DNA of 64,000 bases from Flavobacterium caeni (GCF_900101895.1 NZ_FMVF01000004.1:124001-188000), one strand, 5' to 3'; counted from the first letter of the stretch, positions 7,447-16,855 are shown. Made by a program: numbers and translations. Notes: generated by a model from the letters alone, not told the origin.

Positions 7447-8487
7447 ATGCAAAAAATCAAGACAGCATTACTTTCCTACGGGATGTCGGGCAAGATTTTC
7501 CACGCGCCTTTTTTGGAACTGCACCCCGGATTTGAACTCACCGGCGCCTGGGAGCGTTCCAAACACCTGATCCAAGACGATTTTCCGCTCGTCAAGAGCT
7601 ATCCAACCTTAGACGCGGTACTCCAAGACGATGTCGATCTGGTGGTGGTCAACACCCCCGTCGATACCCACTTCGAATACGCCGAAGCAGCGCTGCTGGC
7701 GGGCAAACACGTACTTGTCGAAAAGGCGTTCACCACGACGGTGGCCGAGGCCGAAGCGTTACGCGATTTGGCCGACGAAAAAAAACGCAAGCTCGCCGTG
7801 TTCCAAAACCGTCGTTGGGACAGCGATTTCAAGACGGTACAGGAGCTGCTCGACAAGGATATTTTGGGCGATATCGTCGAGGCCGAGATCCATTTCGACC
7901 GATACAGCCCCGATTTGAGCGCCAAGAAACACAAGGAATCGGCCAGTGCTGGCGCGGGAATCTTAAAGGATTTGGGACCGCACATCATCGATCAGGCGTT
8001 GGTGCTGTTTGGTTTTCCCGAGTCGGTCTATGCCGACATCCGCATCACGCGCGACTATTCGGTCGTAGACGATTGGTTCGACATCACACTGTACTATCCG
8101 ACGTTTCGCGTGCGACTCAAGGCCAGTTTCTTCATCCGCGAACCCTTGCCGTCCTACATCGTCCACGGCAAAAAAGGCTCGCTGATCAAGAGCCGCGGTG
8201 ATGTGCAGGAAGACGAACTCAAGGCAGGCAAAAAACCGATGGTGTCCGATTGGGGCGTAGAACCCGTCTACAAATCGGGCGTGCTGCACACCGAAATCGA
8301 GGGCAGCACCGTGCGCGAAAACATCCCCACGTTGCACGGCAACTACTACGGTTTTTTCGACGCGTTGCACAAGGCCATCCGCAAAAATGAACCGGTGCCC
8401 GTATCGGCGCAGGACGGCGTCAACGTGATGCGCATCATCGGGGCCGCCATCGAAAGCAACATCCAAAAGAAACCCATCAAATTGTAG
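7447..8487 (+). CDS. Gfo/Idh/MocA family NAD(P)-dependent oxidoreductase
   Basis: The 346-residue protein has an N-terminal Rossmann fold (KTALLSYGMSGKIFHAPFL). VVVNTPVDTHFEYAEAALLAGKHVLVEKAF carries the family's conserved EK, split here as LVEKAF. The second domain contains DLGPHIIDQALVLFG, where the DxGxHxxD pattern places the catalytic His. This is the YvaA/scyllo-inositol dehydrogenase-like subgroup acting on sugar or inositol alcohols; the exact substrate is unknown. An aldo/keto reductase gene starts 2 bp after the stop, so the two form an operon. Confidence 0.9.
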   Translation: MQKIKTALLSYGMSGKIFHAPFLELHPGFELTGAWERSKHLIQDDFPLVKSYPTLDAVLQDDVDLVVVNTPVDTHFEYAEAALLAGKHVLVEKAFTTTVAEAEALRDLADEKKRKLAVFQNRRWDSDFKTVQELLDKDILGDIVEAEIHFDRYSPDLSAKKHKESASAGAGILKDLGPHIIDQALVLFGFPESVYADIRITRDYSVVDDWFDITLYYPTFRVRLKASFFIREPLPSYIVHGKKGSLIKSRGDVQEDELKAGKKPMVSDWGVEPVYKSGVLHTEIEGSTVRENIPTLHGNYYGFFDALHKAIRKNEPVPVSAQDGVNVMRIIGAAIESNIQKKPIKL

Positions 8488-8489
8488 TT

Positions 8490-9440
8490 ATGGAACACAG
8501 AAAACTCGGACAGTCCGGTTTGCAGATCGCGCCCGTCGTATTCGGCGGCAACGTGTTCGGCTGGACGATAGACGAAAGACAATCGTTCGATTTGCTCAAC
8601 CATTTTACCGAAGCCGGATGCAACGCCATCGACACCGCCGACGTGTATTCGCGTTGGGCGCCCGGCAATGTGGGCGGCGAATCAGAAATCATCATCGGGA
8701 AATGGATGAAGGAAAAGAAAAATAGACACAACATCGTCTTGATGACCAAGGTCGGCAGCGACATGGGCGATGGCAAAAAAGGATTGCGCAAGGCCTACAT
8801 CGTCAAGGCCGCCGAGGATTCGCTGCGTCGTTTGCAGACGGATTACATCGATTTGTACCAGACGCATTTTGACCAAGAATCGACACCCGTGTCCGAAACG
8901 CTCGAAGCCTATGACCAACTCATCAAGGACGGCAAGGTACGCGTGATAGGCGCCTCGAACATGTCGCCCGAACGGTTGCAGGAATCGCTCGATACCAGCC
9001 GCGACCACCATCTGCCGATATACCAAACGCTGCAACCGCATTACAATTTGTATGCGCGCCAAGGGTTTGAAGACGCGTACGAACCGATTGTCATGAACAA
9101 CCAACTCGGCGTCATCACCTATTATTCGCTCGAAAGCGGATTCCTCACGGGCAAATACCGCAAACACGCCGACATCATCAAAAGCCCGCGCGGCGGCAAG
9201 ATGGACAATTATTTGAACGACCGCGGGTTCGCGATTTTGGCTGCGCTCGACGACATCTCGAAACGATACCAATCGACGCCGGCTGCCGTGGCATTGGCGT
9301 GGCTCATTCACCGCGAGTCGGTGACGGCACCGATTGTGAGCGCCACCAGTTTGCTGCAACTCGACAGCATCGTCCAGGCGCCAAGCCTAAAGTTGGAGGC
9401 CGATGCAATCGCGGTGCTCGACATAGCCAGCGCTTATTGA
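8490..9440 (+). CDS. Aldo/keto reductase
   Basis: The 316-residue TIM-barrel enzyme has IDTADVYS with the catalytic Asp and Tyr. MTKVGSDMG supplies the Lys and YIDLYQTHFDQE the His of the AKR tetrad. The NADP-binding region is TAPIVSATSLLQLDSI. It reduces aldehydes or ketones in the cytoplasm with NADPH. It follows the oxidoreductase by 2 bp, and the pair probably works on one carbohydrate-type substrate, which is inferred from context only. Confidence 0.9.
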   Translation: MEHRKLGQSGLQIAPVVFGGNVFGWTIDERQSFDLLNHFTEAGCNAIDTADVYSRWAPGNVGGESEIIIGKWMKEKKNRHNIVLMTKVGSDMGDGKKGLRKAYIVKAAEDSLRRLQTDYIDLYQTHFDQESTPVSETLEAYDQLIKDGKVRVIGASNMSPERLQESLDTSRDHHLPIYQTLQPHYNLYARQGFEDAYEPIVMNNQLGVITYYSLESGFLTGKYRKHADIIKSPRGGKMDNYLNDRGFAILAALDDISKRYQSTPAAVALAWLIHRESVTAPIVSATSLLQLDSIVQAPSLKLEADAIAVLDIASAY

Positions 9441-9463
9441 TCGGATAAATCCAATGCGAAGCG

Positions 9464-10255
9464 ATGCTAGAGTTCGAAACCCATAAACCCGAGAAGTTCA
9501 CCGATTTGATCGAGCGGATCTGGACGGTAGAAAATACCGGCGAGGATGTCGAAGTCAATGTCCCGCCCAACCAGTACGTCAGTATCATTTTTCCAATCGG
9601 GGATTCCTATTATGAAAGAAATGGCGTGCGGATCGACAGTGCTCAAGTTGAAGGGATTGCGTTAAAAACCAGTTACCTGAAGTATCCGGAAGGCACGAGA
9701 CTTGTCGGGATTCGTTTTTTTGCGTTTGGTTTGTTTCCGTTTTTTCGGTTGTCGGGCAAGGAACTGATCGACCGCTCGATTTTGTTGCCATCGGGTAATT
9801 TCAAGCGCGACGAGCAGCCAGGCCGTAACGACATCATCGGACAAATCTACTAAATGCTCGACGGCCTTTTCAATCAAGATGCCTACAAAAAAATGTGGCC
9901 GATCATCGATTTTTACAGCGCATTCCGTTGGAACGGGGCCACAACCATCGAGGCCCATTGCGTCGAAAACGGCACCAATTATACGTCGTTGAACAGGCGT
10001 TTTTCGCACACCATCGGTTTGTCGCCCAAAAAATTTGAACGGTTGATCAAATTCCGCAAATCGCTCTGCAACCTGATCGACAGCGATGAAAGTCTGACCG
10101 CCATTTCCATTGACTCGGGTTATTTTGACCAGGCGCATTTCATCCGCGAGTTCAAGCTGTTCATTGACCAGACGCCCAAAACCTACCTTGATTTGATCAA
10201 AACCGCCGACAAGCAAAGCCAAATCATCAACTACAATTTCCGGATATTCCGATAG
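9464..10255 (+). pseudogene. AraC family regulator split by an in-frame TAA
   Basis: Two reading frames in the same phase abut exactly. Codons 9464-9853 encode an N-terminal DUF6597-like sensory domain (YVSIIFPIGDSYYERNG) ending GQIY and TAA; ATG follows immediately at 9854. Codons 9854-10255 encode a two-helix-turn-helix AraC domain (DSGYFDQAHFIREFK). Joined, they give a normal-length AraC regulator of about 263 residues. Either a nonsense mutation made a pseudogene, or TAA-ATG termination-reinitiation produces two polypeptides. Both halves otherwise look undamaged. It lies 23 bp after the aldo/keto reductase and could regulate that operon. Confidence 0.8.
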
Positions 10256-10292
10256 TGTTTAAAATATACAATTTCCGCAAGTTGCTGGCGCG

Positions 10293-10300
10293 TAGTTTTG
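10293..10300 (+). promoter_or_regulatory. -7 box TAGTTTTG
   Basis: Exact TAnnTTTG match. It overlaps an in-frame start codon at 10298, so translation must begin at the next ATG, 10319. Confidence 0.6.
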
Positions 10301-10318
10301 CCGTTCAAATCAATAGAG

Positions 10319-10708
10319 ATGAAGGTAAATCATGTAGCCATGTGGGTAAACGACCTGGAAAAGACCAAGGATTTTTACGCCAAATATTTTCAGGTTGAGG
10401 CAGGCGAAAGATACCGCAATGCCAAAAACGACTTCACGTCCTATTTTCTGTTTTTTGACGGTGCCTCGACGACGATCGAAATCATGCACCGGCCAGATTT
10501 ATCCGATTGTTCCCGAAAAAGTTTATTTTCGCCAGGGCTGACACATTTGGCGATTTCGGTCGGAGACCGGATGGCCGTCGATCGACTGACCGACCAGCTT
10601 CGCGAAGACGGCTACCCGATCGTCAGCGAGCCCAGGGTGACTGGAGATGGCTACTACGAAAGCGTCATCCTCGATCCTGAACGAAACATTATCGAAATAA
10701 CAGAATGA
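10319..10708 (+). CDS. VOC family (glyoxalase/bleomycin-resistance fold) protein
   Basis: The 129-residue protein has two beta-alpha-beta-beta-beta modules: MKVNHVAMWVNDLEKTKDFY begins the first and LTHLAISVGDRMAVDRL the second, ending VILDPERNIIEITE. His5, a Glu in TTIEIMH, His in LTHLAI and a Glu in NIIEIT are plausible metal ligands. The family includes lyases, dioxygenases and resistance proteins, so the substrate is open. The stop overlaps the ATG of the next gene (ATGA). Confidence 0.85.
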   Translation: MKVNHVAMWVNDLEKTKDFYAKYFQVEAGERYRNAKNDFTSYFLFFDGASTTIEIMHRPDLSDCSRKSLFSPGLTHLAISVGDRMAVDRLTDQLREDGYPIVSEPRVTGDGYYESVILDPERNIIEITE

Positions 10709-11871
10709 CTATGAGCGACCTGAAAACCGCGTCGGTCTTTGCCGATAGCAAACAACATTTCCTGATCCTCGATGCCTTGCGCGGCGTGGCAGCGCTGATG
10801 GTCGTACTGTTCCATGTATTCGAGATTTATTCCGACGGCGACCACGTCAAGCAATTCATCAACCACGGCTATCTGGCTGTCGATTTCTTTTTTATGCTCT
10901 CGGGCTACGTGATGGCACACGCCTACGACGACCGTTGGGATACAATGAGCCTCAAGGCGTTCTTCAAACGAAGATTGATCAGGCTGCACCCCATGATCAT
11001 CGCCGGGATGGTCATTGGTGCGCTTTGTTTCTTTTTCCAGGAATCGCCGATGTTTCCGAACATCGCCAACACGTCGCTGGGACAGATGTTGCTCATTTTT
11101 GTCATCGGTTGCACGCTCGTTCCGGTACCGCCGTCGATGGACATCAGGGGTTGGACAGAAATGCATCCGCTCAACGGGCCTGCGTGGTCGCTGTTTTTTG
11201 AATACATCGCCAACATTTTGCATGCGTTAATTTTGCGCCACTTGTCTAAATTGGTGTTGGCCGTTTTGTTGGGCATCGCCGCCGTTGCGCTCATCCATCT
11301 TGGCGTTACCAGTCCAAAAGGCGACATCATCGGCGGATGGTCTATCGATGCGACGCAACTCCACATCGGATTCACCAGGTTGCTGTTCCCATACCTGGCT
11401 GGGATGCTGTTGCGTCGGGCAGTCAAAGTCGGTACGGGAAAAAACACGTTCGTCGGCACGGCGCTGCTGCTGATTGCGGCGTTGGGCATGCCCAGGATCG
11501 GCGGTTACGAACACTTGTGGGCCAATGGTTTGTACGATTCGTTGACGGTTATCCTGTTGTTTCCGATCATCATTTATTTTGGCGCGACCGGAAAAGTGGT
11601 CGGCAATGCGTCGGAGAAAATCTGTACATTCCTTGGCGATATTTCGTATCCAATCTACATTATCCATTATCCGATCGTTTACATTTTCTACGCGTGGGTG
11701 ACCAACAACCAAGTCCCGATCGAAGAAGGCATTTGGGTGGGAATGTCACTTTTTCCGCTGATTCTGCTGCTCTCGTATGCCGCGCTCAAAGGATACGACG
11801 AGCGTGTTAGAAAATGGCTGGCCAAAAAGTTCCTCACGTCAGATTTAAAATCGAAAACAGCTAAAAATTGA
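10705..11871 (+). CDS. Acyltransferase 3 family membrane protein (OafA/YrhL type)
   Basis: The 388-residue protein has about ten membrane spans. The family signature is LDALRGVAALMVVLFHVFE near residue 22 (Arg and catalytic His), then FFMLSGYVMAHAY and KAFFKRRLIRLHP. It transfers acyl groups to sugars or polysaccharides from the inner membrane. Translation starts at 10705 (ATGA overlap with the VOC gene) or at the next ATG, 10711. The target glycan is unknown. Confidence 0.88.
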   Translation: MTMSDLKTASVFADSKQHFLILDALRGVAALMVVLFHVFEIYSDGDHVKQFINHGYLAVDFFFMLSGYVMAHAYDDRWDTMSLKAFFKRRLIRLHPMIIAGMVIGALCFFFQESPMFPNIANTSLGQMLLIFVIGCTLVPVPPSMDIRGWTEMHPLNGPAWSLFFEYIANILHALILRHLSKLVLAVLLGIAAVALIHLGVTSPKGDIIGGWSIDATQLHIGFTRLLFPYLAGMLLRRAVKVGTGKNTFVGTALLLIAALGMPRIGGYEHLWANGLYDSLTVILLFPIIIYFGATGKVVGNASEKICTFLGDISYPIYIIHYPIVYIFYAWVTNNQVPIEEGIWVGMSLFPLILLLSYAALKGYDERVRKWLAKKFLTSDLKSKTAKN

Positions 11872-11887
11872 CGGCGATTGTCGTAAT

Positions 11888-11917
11888 TTGCCATTAGAAA
11901 ACAGCCTTGTAAATTTG
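11888..11917 (+). promoter_or_regulatory. Consensus Bacteroidota promoter (TTG-N19-TAAATTTG)
   Basis: TTG at 11888-11890 and TAAATTTG at 11910-11917 with the ideal 19-bp spacing. The predicted transcription start falls at or next to the GTG at 11923, implying a leaderless or nearly leaderless mRNA, or a more downstream start. Confidence 0.65.
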
Positions 11918-11922
11918 TCACC

Positions 11923-13134
11923 GTGTTTGAGTTCTTCATCAACCGATTCAAGTTCAAGCCCAAGTTCGACAGCGTTTACCTGAACGCCAAGTTGTCGTAT
12001 TTGAACCGCATCCGGTTCTCGGTATCGCTGTTCTATTTTGCGATGGGCTTGTGTTTCGCGTCCTGGGCCAGCCGCATTCCCGACGTCAAGACCGCGCTGT
12101 CGCTCAACGAAGCAGCGCTTGGTAGCATCCTGTTTGCCGTGCCGATGGGACAGCTTGCCATCATGCCTTTTTCGGGAAAGATGGTCACGCGGTTCGGCAG
12201 CAAAGCGGTATTGCTTGCGGCCATGGCGTTGTATGTGGTAAGCCTGCTCGCGCTCGGATGGGCCAACGGCCTATGGCAGCTTTCGGCGGCGTTGTTCTTT
12301 TTTGGTATGAGCGGCAATTTGTCGAATATTGCGGTCAATACACAAGGCGTTGGTGTCGAGGTGTTGTTCAAAAAAGCGATCATGTCGTCGTTTCACGGGG
12401 CGTGGAGCATCGCGGGTTTTACAGGGGCCATCATCGGGCTGGGTATGGTGGCGCTCAACCTGACGCCGTTGCAGCATTTTGCGATCGTTTCGGTATTGGT
12501 CGTGGGTTTGGTGGTTTATGCCGAGCGCCATCTGATTGTGACCAAGGAAAAAATCAAAAAGAAAAAGCAAAAGTTTTTCTCCAAACCCGATCCAACGTTG
12601 CTCTCGTTGGGCGTCATCGGGTTTTGCGTCATGGCCAGCGAAGGGGTGATGTTCGACTGGAGCGGCGTGTATTTCAAAGAAATCATCCACGCGCCGGGCG
12701 CGCTGGTCATCGTGGGCTACACCTCTTTCATGATCATGATGGCCTTGGGTCGTTTTGTAGGCGATGGCATCACCCACAAATTCGGCCGCAAGAAAGTACT
12801 CCAAATCAGCGGCGTGATGATTTCGGTTGGGTTGTTTACGGCCGTTTTGTTACCCAAACTGATCGTGGCGACGCTGGCGTTCATGCTTGTCGGATTGGGC
12901 GTTTCTACCGTGGTCCCTACAATCTACAGCGTGGCGGGTAAAAGCCAGACGGTACCTGCCGGAGAAGCGCTCACGATTGTGTCGTCGGTGAGTTTTCTTG
13001 GATTCCTGCTCGGGCCGCCCGTGATTGGGTATGTGGCCGAGATGTTCAGTTTGCGCGTTTCGTTTGCGCTGATTGGCGTGTTCGGATTCCTGATTGCCAT
13101 ATTGGTGTCGCGTATCAAGGCTTTTGACGAATAA
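11923..13134 (+). CDS. MFS transporter (YbjJ/fucose-permease-like)
   Basis: The 403-residue protein has about twelve membrane spans. MGLCFASWASRIPDVK and LNEAALGSILFAVPMGQLA are the signature of the YbjJ-like MFS branch. The central loop is strongly basic (KEKIKKKKQK). The reading frame starts with GTG at 11923, and the first membrane span begins about 28 residues later; a later start would still preserve the spans. It likely transports a small sugar or related metabolite. It has its own promoter and ends at a terminator. Confidence 0.82.
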   Translation: MFEFFINRFKFKPKFDSVYLNAKLSYLNRIRFSVSLFYFAMGLCFASWASRIPDVKTALSLNEAALGSILFAVPMGQLAIMPFSGKMVTRFGSKAVLLAAMALYVVSLLALGWANGLWQLSAALFFFGMSGNLSNIAVNTQGVGVEVLFKKAIMSSFHGAWSIAGFTGAIIGLGMVALNLTPLQHFAIVSVLVVGLVVYAERHLIVTKEKIKKKKQKFFSKPDPTLLSLGVIGFCVMASEGVMFDWSGVYFKEIIHAPGALVIVGYTSFMIMMALGRFVGDGITHKFGRKKVLQISGVMISVGLFTAVLLPKLIVATLAFMLVGLGVSTVVPTIYSVAGKSQTVPAGEALTIVSSVSFLGFLLGPPVIGYVAEMFSLRVSFALIGVFGFLIAILVSRIKAFDE

Positions 13135-13136
13135 AA

Positions 13137-13165
13137 ATCCCCGAAAGCATCGGGGACTTTTTTTA
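13137..13165 (+). terminator. Rho-independent terminator
   Basis: ATCCCCGA / TCGGGGA stem, loop AAGCA, then a T-run, directly after the MFS stop. Confidence 0.85.
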
Positions 13166-13195
13166 TCGTTGGGGTTGTTTGGTCGCGTACTAAGT

Positions 13196-13311
13196 TTACA
13201 GTTTTTCTGTAAGGAAGTCACACATCAAAAATGTATTTTTACCGTAGGGAAGGGGGCTATGAAGGTATCCCCTAAAAAATAAAATGCACAGTCCATTACA
13301 GATTTTCTGTA
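13196..13311. repeat. Pair of TACAG-N5-CTGTA palindromes
   Basis: TTACAG-N5-CTGTAA at 13196-13212 and TACAG-N5-CTGTA at 13297-13311, about 100 bp apart in the intergenic gap between two convergent genes. No open frame of note lies between them. Confidence 0.45.
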
Positions 13312-13358
13312 CATTTTGTTAAATGTTTCAATAAGGGTTTTAGCGCCAAGCCAAAAGT

Positions 13359-15344
13359 CTATTTTTTGACAAACTTGAGCTGCTTGGTTCCCGCGTCGGT
13401 TTGCACGTTCAGGAAATACACGCCCGAGGCCAAATCGGCCACCTCCCACGAAGTCTCGCTTTGCGTTGTCTTGGCTTGTTGGCCGAGCGCGTTGTAAAAC
13501 GTCGTTTGCTCGACGGTCACGCCCGACGGCAAGTCGAGTGTCAGCCTGTCGTGGGCCGGATTCGGATACAGCGAAATGGCCGTCATCAAATCAAACGAAC
13601 CCGTCGACAAAACCGCTTCGCTGTTGCGTGAGATGATGTCGTTTTTAGGGTTGAACACAATGCCCGTAAGCACAAACGGCACGTCGATGTTGAACGTTTG
13701 GTTGTCGGTCGTATTTTCCAAAACGATGTCCTGCTGCAGATCGCCTGAACCCAAAAGCCTGACGGGAACAGGCCCCTGAAAGAAATCGACCGAATTGTGC
13801 GATTGGTTTTGGTTGATGGTAATCGACGCATGACCCGGCGTGGTGTTGTGTGCCGTGATGTCGAAAATCGGATAGCCTTGCTTGTACACCCAGTCGTTGA
13901 AAAATTCGTCGAGGTCGACGCCCGAAGCCGTCTCAAGATGCGCCTGCAAATCGTCGGTCACGGCATAGGCGTAGGCGAGTTGCGGGTCGTTCAAATAATT
14001 GCCCAAGGCGCTAAAAAAGGCCGTGTCGCCCAATTTGAACCGCAACATGTGCAGCACCATGGCGCCTTTGTTGTAGCTCAATCGGCTGCTGAAAATTCGG
14101 TTGACGTTGAGCGCTTCCGATGGTGTCAAATACACCGCGCCGCCCGCTTGGCTCGTAATCGTGTTGATCATGTTGCCTTTTTGCGTCGTAAACGAATTGT
14201 CGCCGTCGAATTCCTCGACCACCATGGCCGCCATGTATGTGGCAAAACCTTCGTTGAGCCAAATGTCCTGCCAAGAGCCGCACGTGACCTTGTCGCCAAA
14301 CCATTGGTGGCCCAGCTCGTGCGCAATCAGGCTGCGGCTGTAACCGTTGTTGCCTGCTGTCATGAACGATACCGTGGTGTGTTCCATGCCGCCGCCCCAG
14401 GCAAACTGGCAATGGCCATACTTTTCTTCACGGAACGGATACGCACCAAAGGTTTCCTCAAAGAAATTCATGATGCCCGGCGTCACGGCCACGCTGTTTT
14501 CGATTGCGTTGGCATCTTCGGGGAAACTGTAGTTGATGATCGGAAAGAACGGACTTTCGGGCGTACCCAGACCCGCCTGTTGGGTATACACCTCGTAGTC
14601 GGTCACCGCAAACGCAATCAGGTAGGCGGGAATCGGGTAGGTGTGTTTAAAGTGTGTGGTTTCGGTACCGTCGCCGTTGTCGGTGATCGATTGTTCCATG
14701 CCGTTGGCTGCGGCGCGGTATTGGCTGGGCGCCGTGATGTACATGTCTACGCCTTCGTCGACTTTGTCGTTCAAATCTTGCTTGCACGGCCACCAGTCGC
14801 GCGCGCCAAACGGTTCAGACAGTGTCCATACGACAGGCGTTCCGTCGTGGTAGTCGCATACAAACGAACCGAATCCGCTGCCGGTTGGGTAGCCCGAATA
14901 TTCGACCACCACGGTATAATCGGTTCCTACGTTAAGAACCGAAGGAAACGTGATGATGAGTTCATCGGATGCATTGTGGACAAAGCCCACGGGTGTTCCC
15001 TCGTAGGTGACACTGGCAACGGTCATTTGAAACGGCGCATCGCCCTTGGTGAGCTCGAGTGTAATGGTATTGGTCGATTCGAGCGGGGCAAACTTGGTGG
15101 TCACCTTACCCGCTATTTCCAAAACGTAGGCATTGCCCGCGTCGACGAAGTTGTCGATGTCGGCCGTCAATTCGATGGTCGCATGCTTGACATCGTAATT
15201 CCACGTATTCGGGTTCTCGACAAAATTCATGATTTTGGCCGCAGCTTTTTTCTCGGCCTCGGCAATCTGGTCGAGCTCGAGACGGTCGGTTTGCGCGATG
15301 GCTGTGGCCGATACCAAGGCCAATAGCAGGTAAAAGTTTTTCAT
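13359..15344 (-). CDS. Secreted M1 family aminopeptidase with T9SS sorting domain
   Basis: The 661-residue protein starts with a signal peptide (MKNFYLLLALVSATAIAQ). The N-terminal beta domain is followed by WGGGMEHTT (the GAMEN-type exopeptidase motif) and LIAHELGHQWFGD with the downstream NEGFATY glutamate, the HExxH-x18-E zinc site. The last ~80 residues, from SLYPNPAHDRLTLDL to the end TKQLKFVKK, form a type A T9SS C-terminal sorting domain. It is therefore exported across the outer membrane and removes N-terminal residues from peptides. The start at 15344 is favoured by the promoter box at 15363-15370. Confidence 0.92.
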   Translation of the reverse strand: MKNFYLLLALVSATAIAQTDRLELDQIAEAEKKAAAKIMNFVENPNTWNYDVKHATIELTADIDNFVDAGNAYVLEIAGKVTTKFAPLESTNTITLELTKGDAPFQMTVASVTYEGTPVGFVHNASDELIITFPSVLNVGTDYTVVVEYSGYPTGSGFGSFVCDYHDGTPVVWTLSEPFGARDWWPCKQDLNDKVDEGVDMYITAPSQYRAAANGMEQSITDNGDGTETTHFKHTYPIPAYLIAFAVTDYEVYTQQAGLGTPESPFFPIINYSFPEDANAIENSVAVTPGIMNFFEETFGAYPFREEKYGHCQFAWGGGMEHTTVSFMTAGNNGYSRSLIAHELGHQWFGDKVTCGSWQDIWLNEGFATYMAAMVVEEFDGDNSFTTQKGNMINTITSQAGGAVYLTPSEALNVNRIFSSRLSYNKGAMVLHMLRFKLGDTAFFSALGNYLNDPQLAYAYAVTDDLQAHLETASGVDLDEFFNDWVYKQGYPIFDITAHNTTPGHASITINQNQSHNSVDFFQGPVPVRLLGSGDLQQDIVLENTTDNQTFNIDVPFVLTGIVFNPKNDIISRNSEAVLSTGSFDLMTAISLYPNPAHDRLTLDLPSGVTVEQTTFYNALGQQAKTTQSETSWEVADLASGVYFLNVQTDAGTKQLKFVKK

Positions 15345-15362
15345 CTTTTCAAAAAATTTTCG

Positions 15363-15370
15363 CAAATCTA
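15363..15370 (-). promoter_or_regulatory. -7 box TAGATTTG
   Basis: Exact TAnnTTTG on the minus strand, 18 bp before the aminopeptidase ATG. An upstream in-frame ATG at 15365 lies inside it and can be excluded. Confidence 0.6.
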
Positions 15371-15486
15371 AACAATAACCTATTCACTGTGTGTTAATTT
15401 CGACGAAAATGCAACGTTTTCGCCAATTTCATCCAAAAGATGCGGGGCGCTTGAATCCGTTGCGCCCAACTGTATCAAAATTTGAT

Positions 15487-15494
15487 TAAATTTG
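15487..15494 (+). promoter_or_regulatory. -7 box TAAATTTG of serS
   Basis: Exact TAnnTTTG match 20 bp before the serS ATG; TTG at 15460-15462 is a possible -33 element with slightly long spacing. Confidence 0.6.
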
Positions 15495-15514
15495 CGCTCA
15501 TTTAATCGACAGCT

Positions 15515-16786
15515 ATGTTACAAATCGCATTCATCCGGGAAAACCAGGAGCAGGTCATCAAGGCCCTGGCCAAAAAACACCTCGACGCCAAGGAATTGGT
15601 GGCCGAAGTCGTTGCGCTCGACGAACAACGGCGCGCCACGCAAGTCGAACTCGACAACGTTTTGGCCGAATCCAATAGACTTTCTAAGGACATCGGCGAT
15701 TTGATGAAATCGGGCGAAAAAGCCAAAGCAACGATCCTCAAGGAAAAAACCGTTTCGCTCAAGGAACAAAGCAAGGAACTTTCGGAAAAAGCCGAAGCGC
15801 TCGCGGCCGAACTCCAGCAAAAAATGTATCTGCTGCCCAACTTGCCGGCCGACATTGTTCCCGAAGGCAAGACGCCCGAGGAAAACCTGAACGTATTCCA
15901 ATCGGGTGACATCCCGACGTTGCACGACGGTGCGCAGCCGCATTGGGAGCTTGTCAAGAAATACGACATCATCGATTTTGAACTCGGCACCAAGATTACG
16001 GGCGCCGGATTCCCCGTATACAAAGGTAAAGGCGCCAAATTGCAACGCGCGCTGATCAGTTATTTCCTCGACAAAAATACCGAGGCGGGTTACCAGGAAT
16101 TTCAAGTGCCGCATTTGGTGAACGAAGCCTCTGGTTTCGGGACGGGCCAGTTGCCCGACAAGGAAGGCCAGATGTACCATGTGGGTCTGGACGATTTGTA
16201 TTTGATTCCCACAGCCGAAGTTCCCGTCACGAATTTGTACCGCGACGTGATTCTTAACGAGAATGATTTGCCCGTGATGGCCACCGGATATACGCCGTGT
16301 TTCCGTCGTGAGGCGGGCTCGTATGGCGCGCATGTACGAGGATTGAACCGTTTGCACCAGTTCGACAAGGTCGAGATCGTCCGTATCGAAAAACCAGAAA
16401 ACTCATACGCCGCGCTCGACGGTATGGTCGAACACGTCAAAACCATTTTGGAAGAACTCCAGCTGCCGTACCGAATTTTGCGTTTGTGCGGTGGCGATAT
16501 GAGTTTTGCGTCGGCATTGACCTACGATTTCGAAGTGTTTTCGACCGCGCAGGACCGTTGGCTCGAGATTTCGTCGGTGTCGAACTTCGAGACGTTCCAG
16601 GCCAACCGCCTTAAATTGCGTTTCCGCGACAAGGACGGTAAAAACCAATTGGCGCACACGCTCAACGGCTCATCGTTGGCCTTGCCGCGCGTGTTGGCGG
16701 GTATCATCGAGAATTACCAGACGCCCGAAGGCATCGTGGTTCCCGAAGTGTTGCGCAAATACACAGGGTTCGACCTGATCAATTAA
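15515..16786 (+). CDS. serS: Serine--tRNA ligase
   Basis: The 423-residue class II synthetase charges tRNA-Ser. The first ~105 residues are the two-helix coiled-coil arm that grips the long variable arm of tRNA-Ser. Motif 2 reads CFRREAGSYG and motif 3 lies in LNGSSLALPRVLAGIIENYQ. LIPTAEVP and FDKVEIVRIEKP are further active-site segments. Length and architecture are normal, and the gene has its own promoter. Confidence 0.97.
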   Translation: MLQIAFIRENQEQVIKALAKKHLDAKELVAEVVALDEQRRATQVELDNVLAESNRLSKDIGDLMKSGEKAKATILKEKTVSLKEQSKELSEKAEALAAELQQKMYLLPNLPADIVPEGKTPEENLNVFQSGDIPTLHDGAQPHWELVKKYDIIDFELGTKITGAGFPVYKGKGAKLQRALISYFLDKNTEAGYQEFQVPHLVNEASGFGTGQLPDKEGQMYHVGLDDLYLIPTAEVPVTNLYRDVILNENDLPVMATGYTPCFRREAGSYGAHVRGLNRLHQFDKVEIVRIEKPENSYAALDGMVEHVKTILEELQLPYRILRLCGGDMSFASALTYDFEVFSTAQDRWLEISSVSNFETFQANRLKLRFRDKDGKNQLAHTLNGSSLALPRVLAGIIENYQTPEGIVVPEVLRKYTGFDLIN

Positions 16787-16855
16787 GTTAATCTTACCAG
16801 AATACGCACTAAATTGACACCAAAAGTGTTACTTTAGTGCGTTGTTTTTTGCCCG

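Noticed and set aside
13797..15326. 509-codon plus-strand frame opposite the aminopeptidase
   Set aside because: It is the mirror of the M1 gene; the minus-strand protein has catalytic and sorting motifs, whereas this frame is His/Val/Arg-rich with no family pattern.
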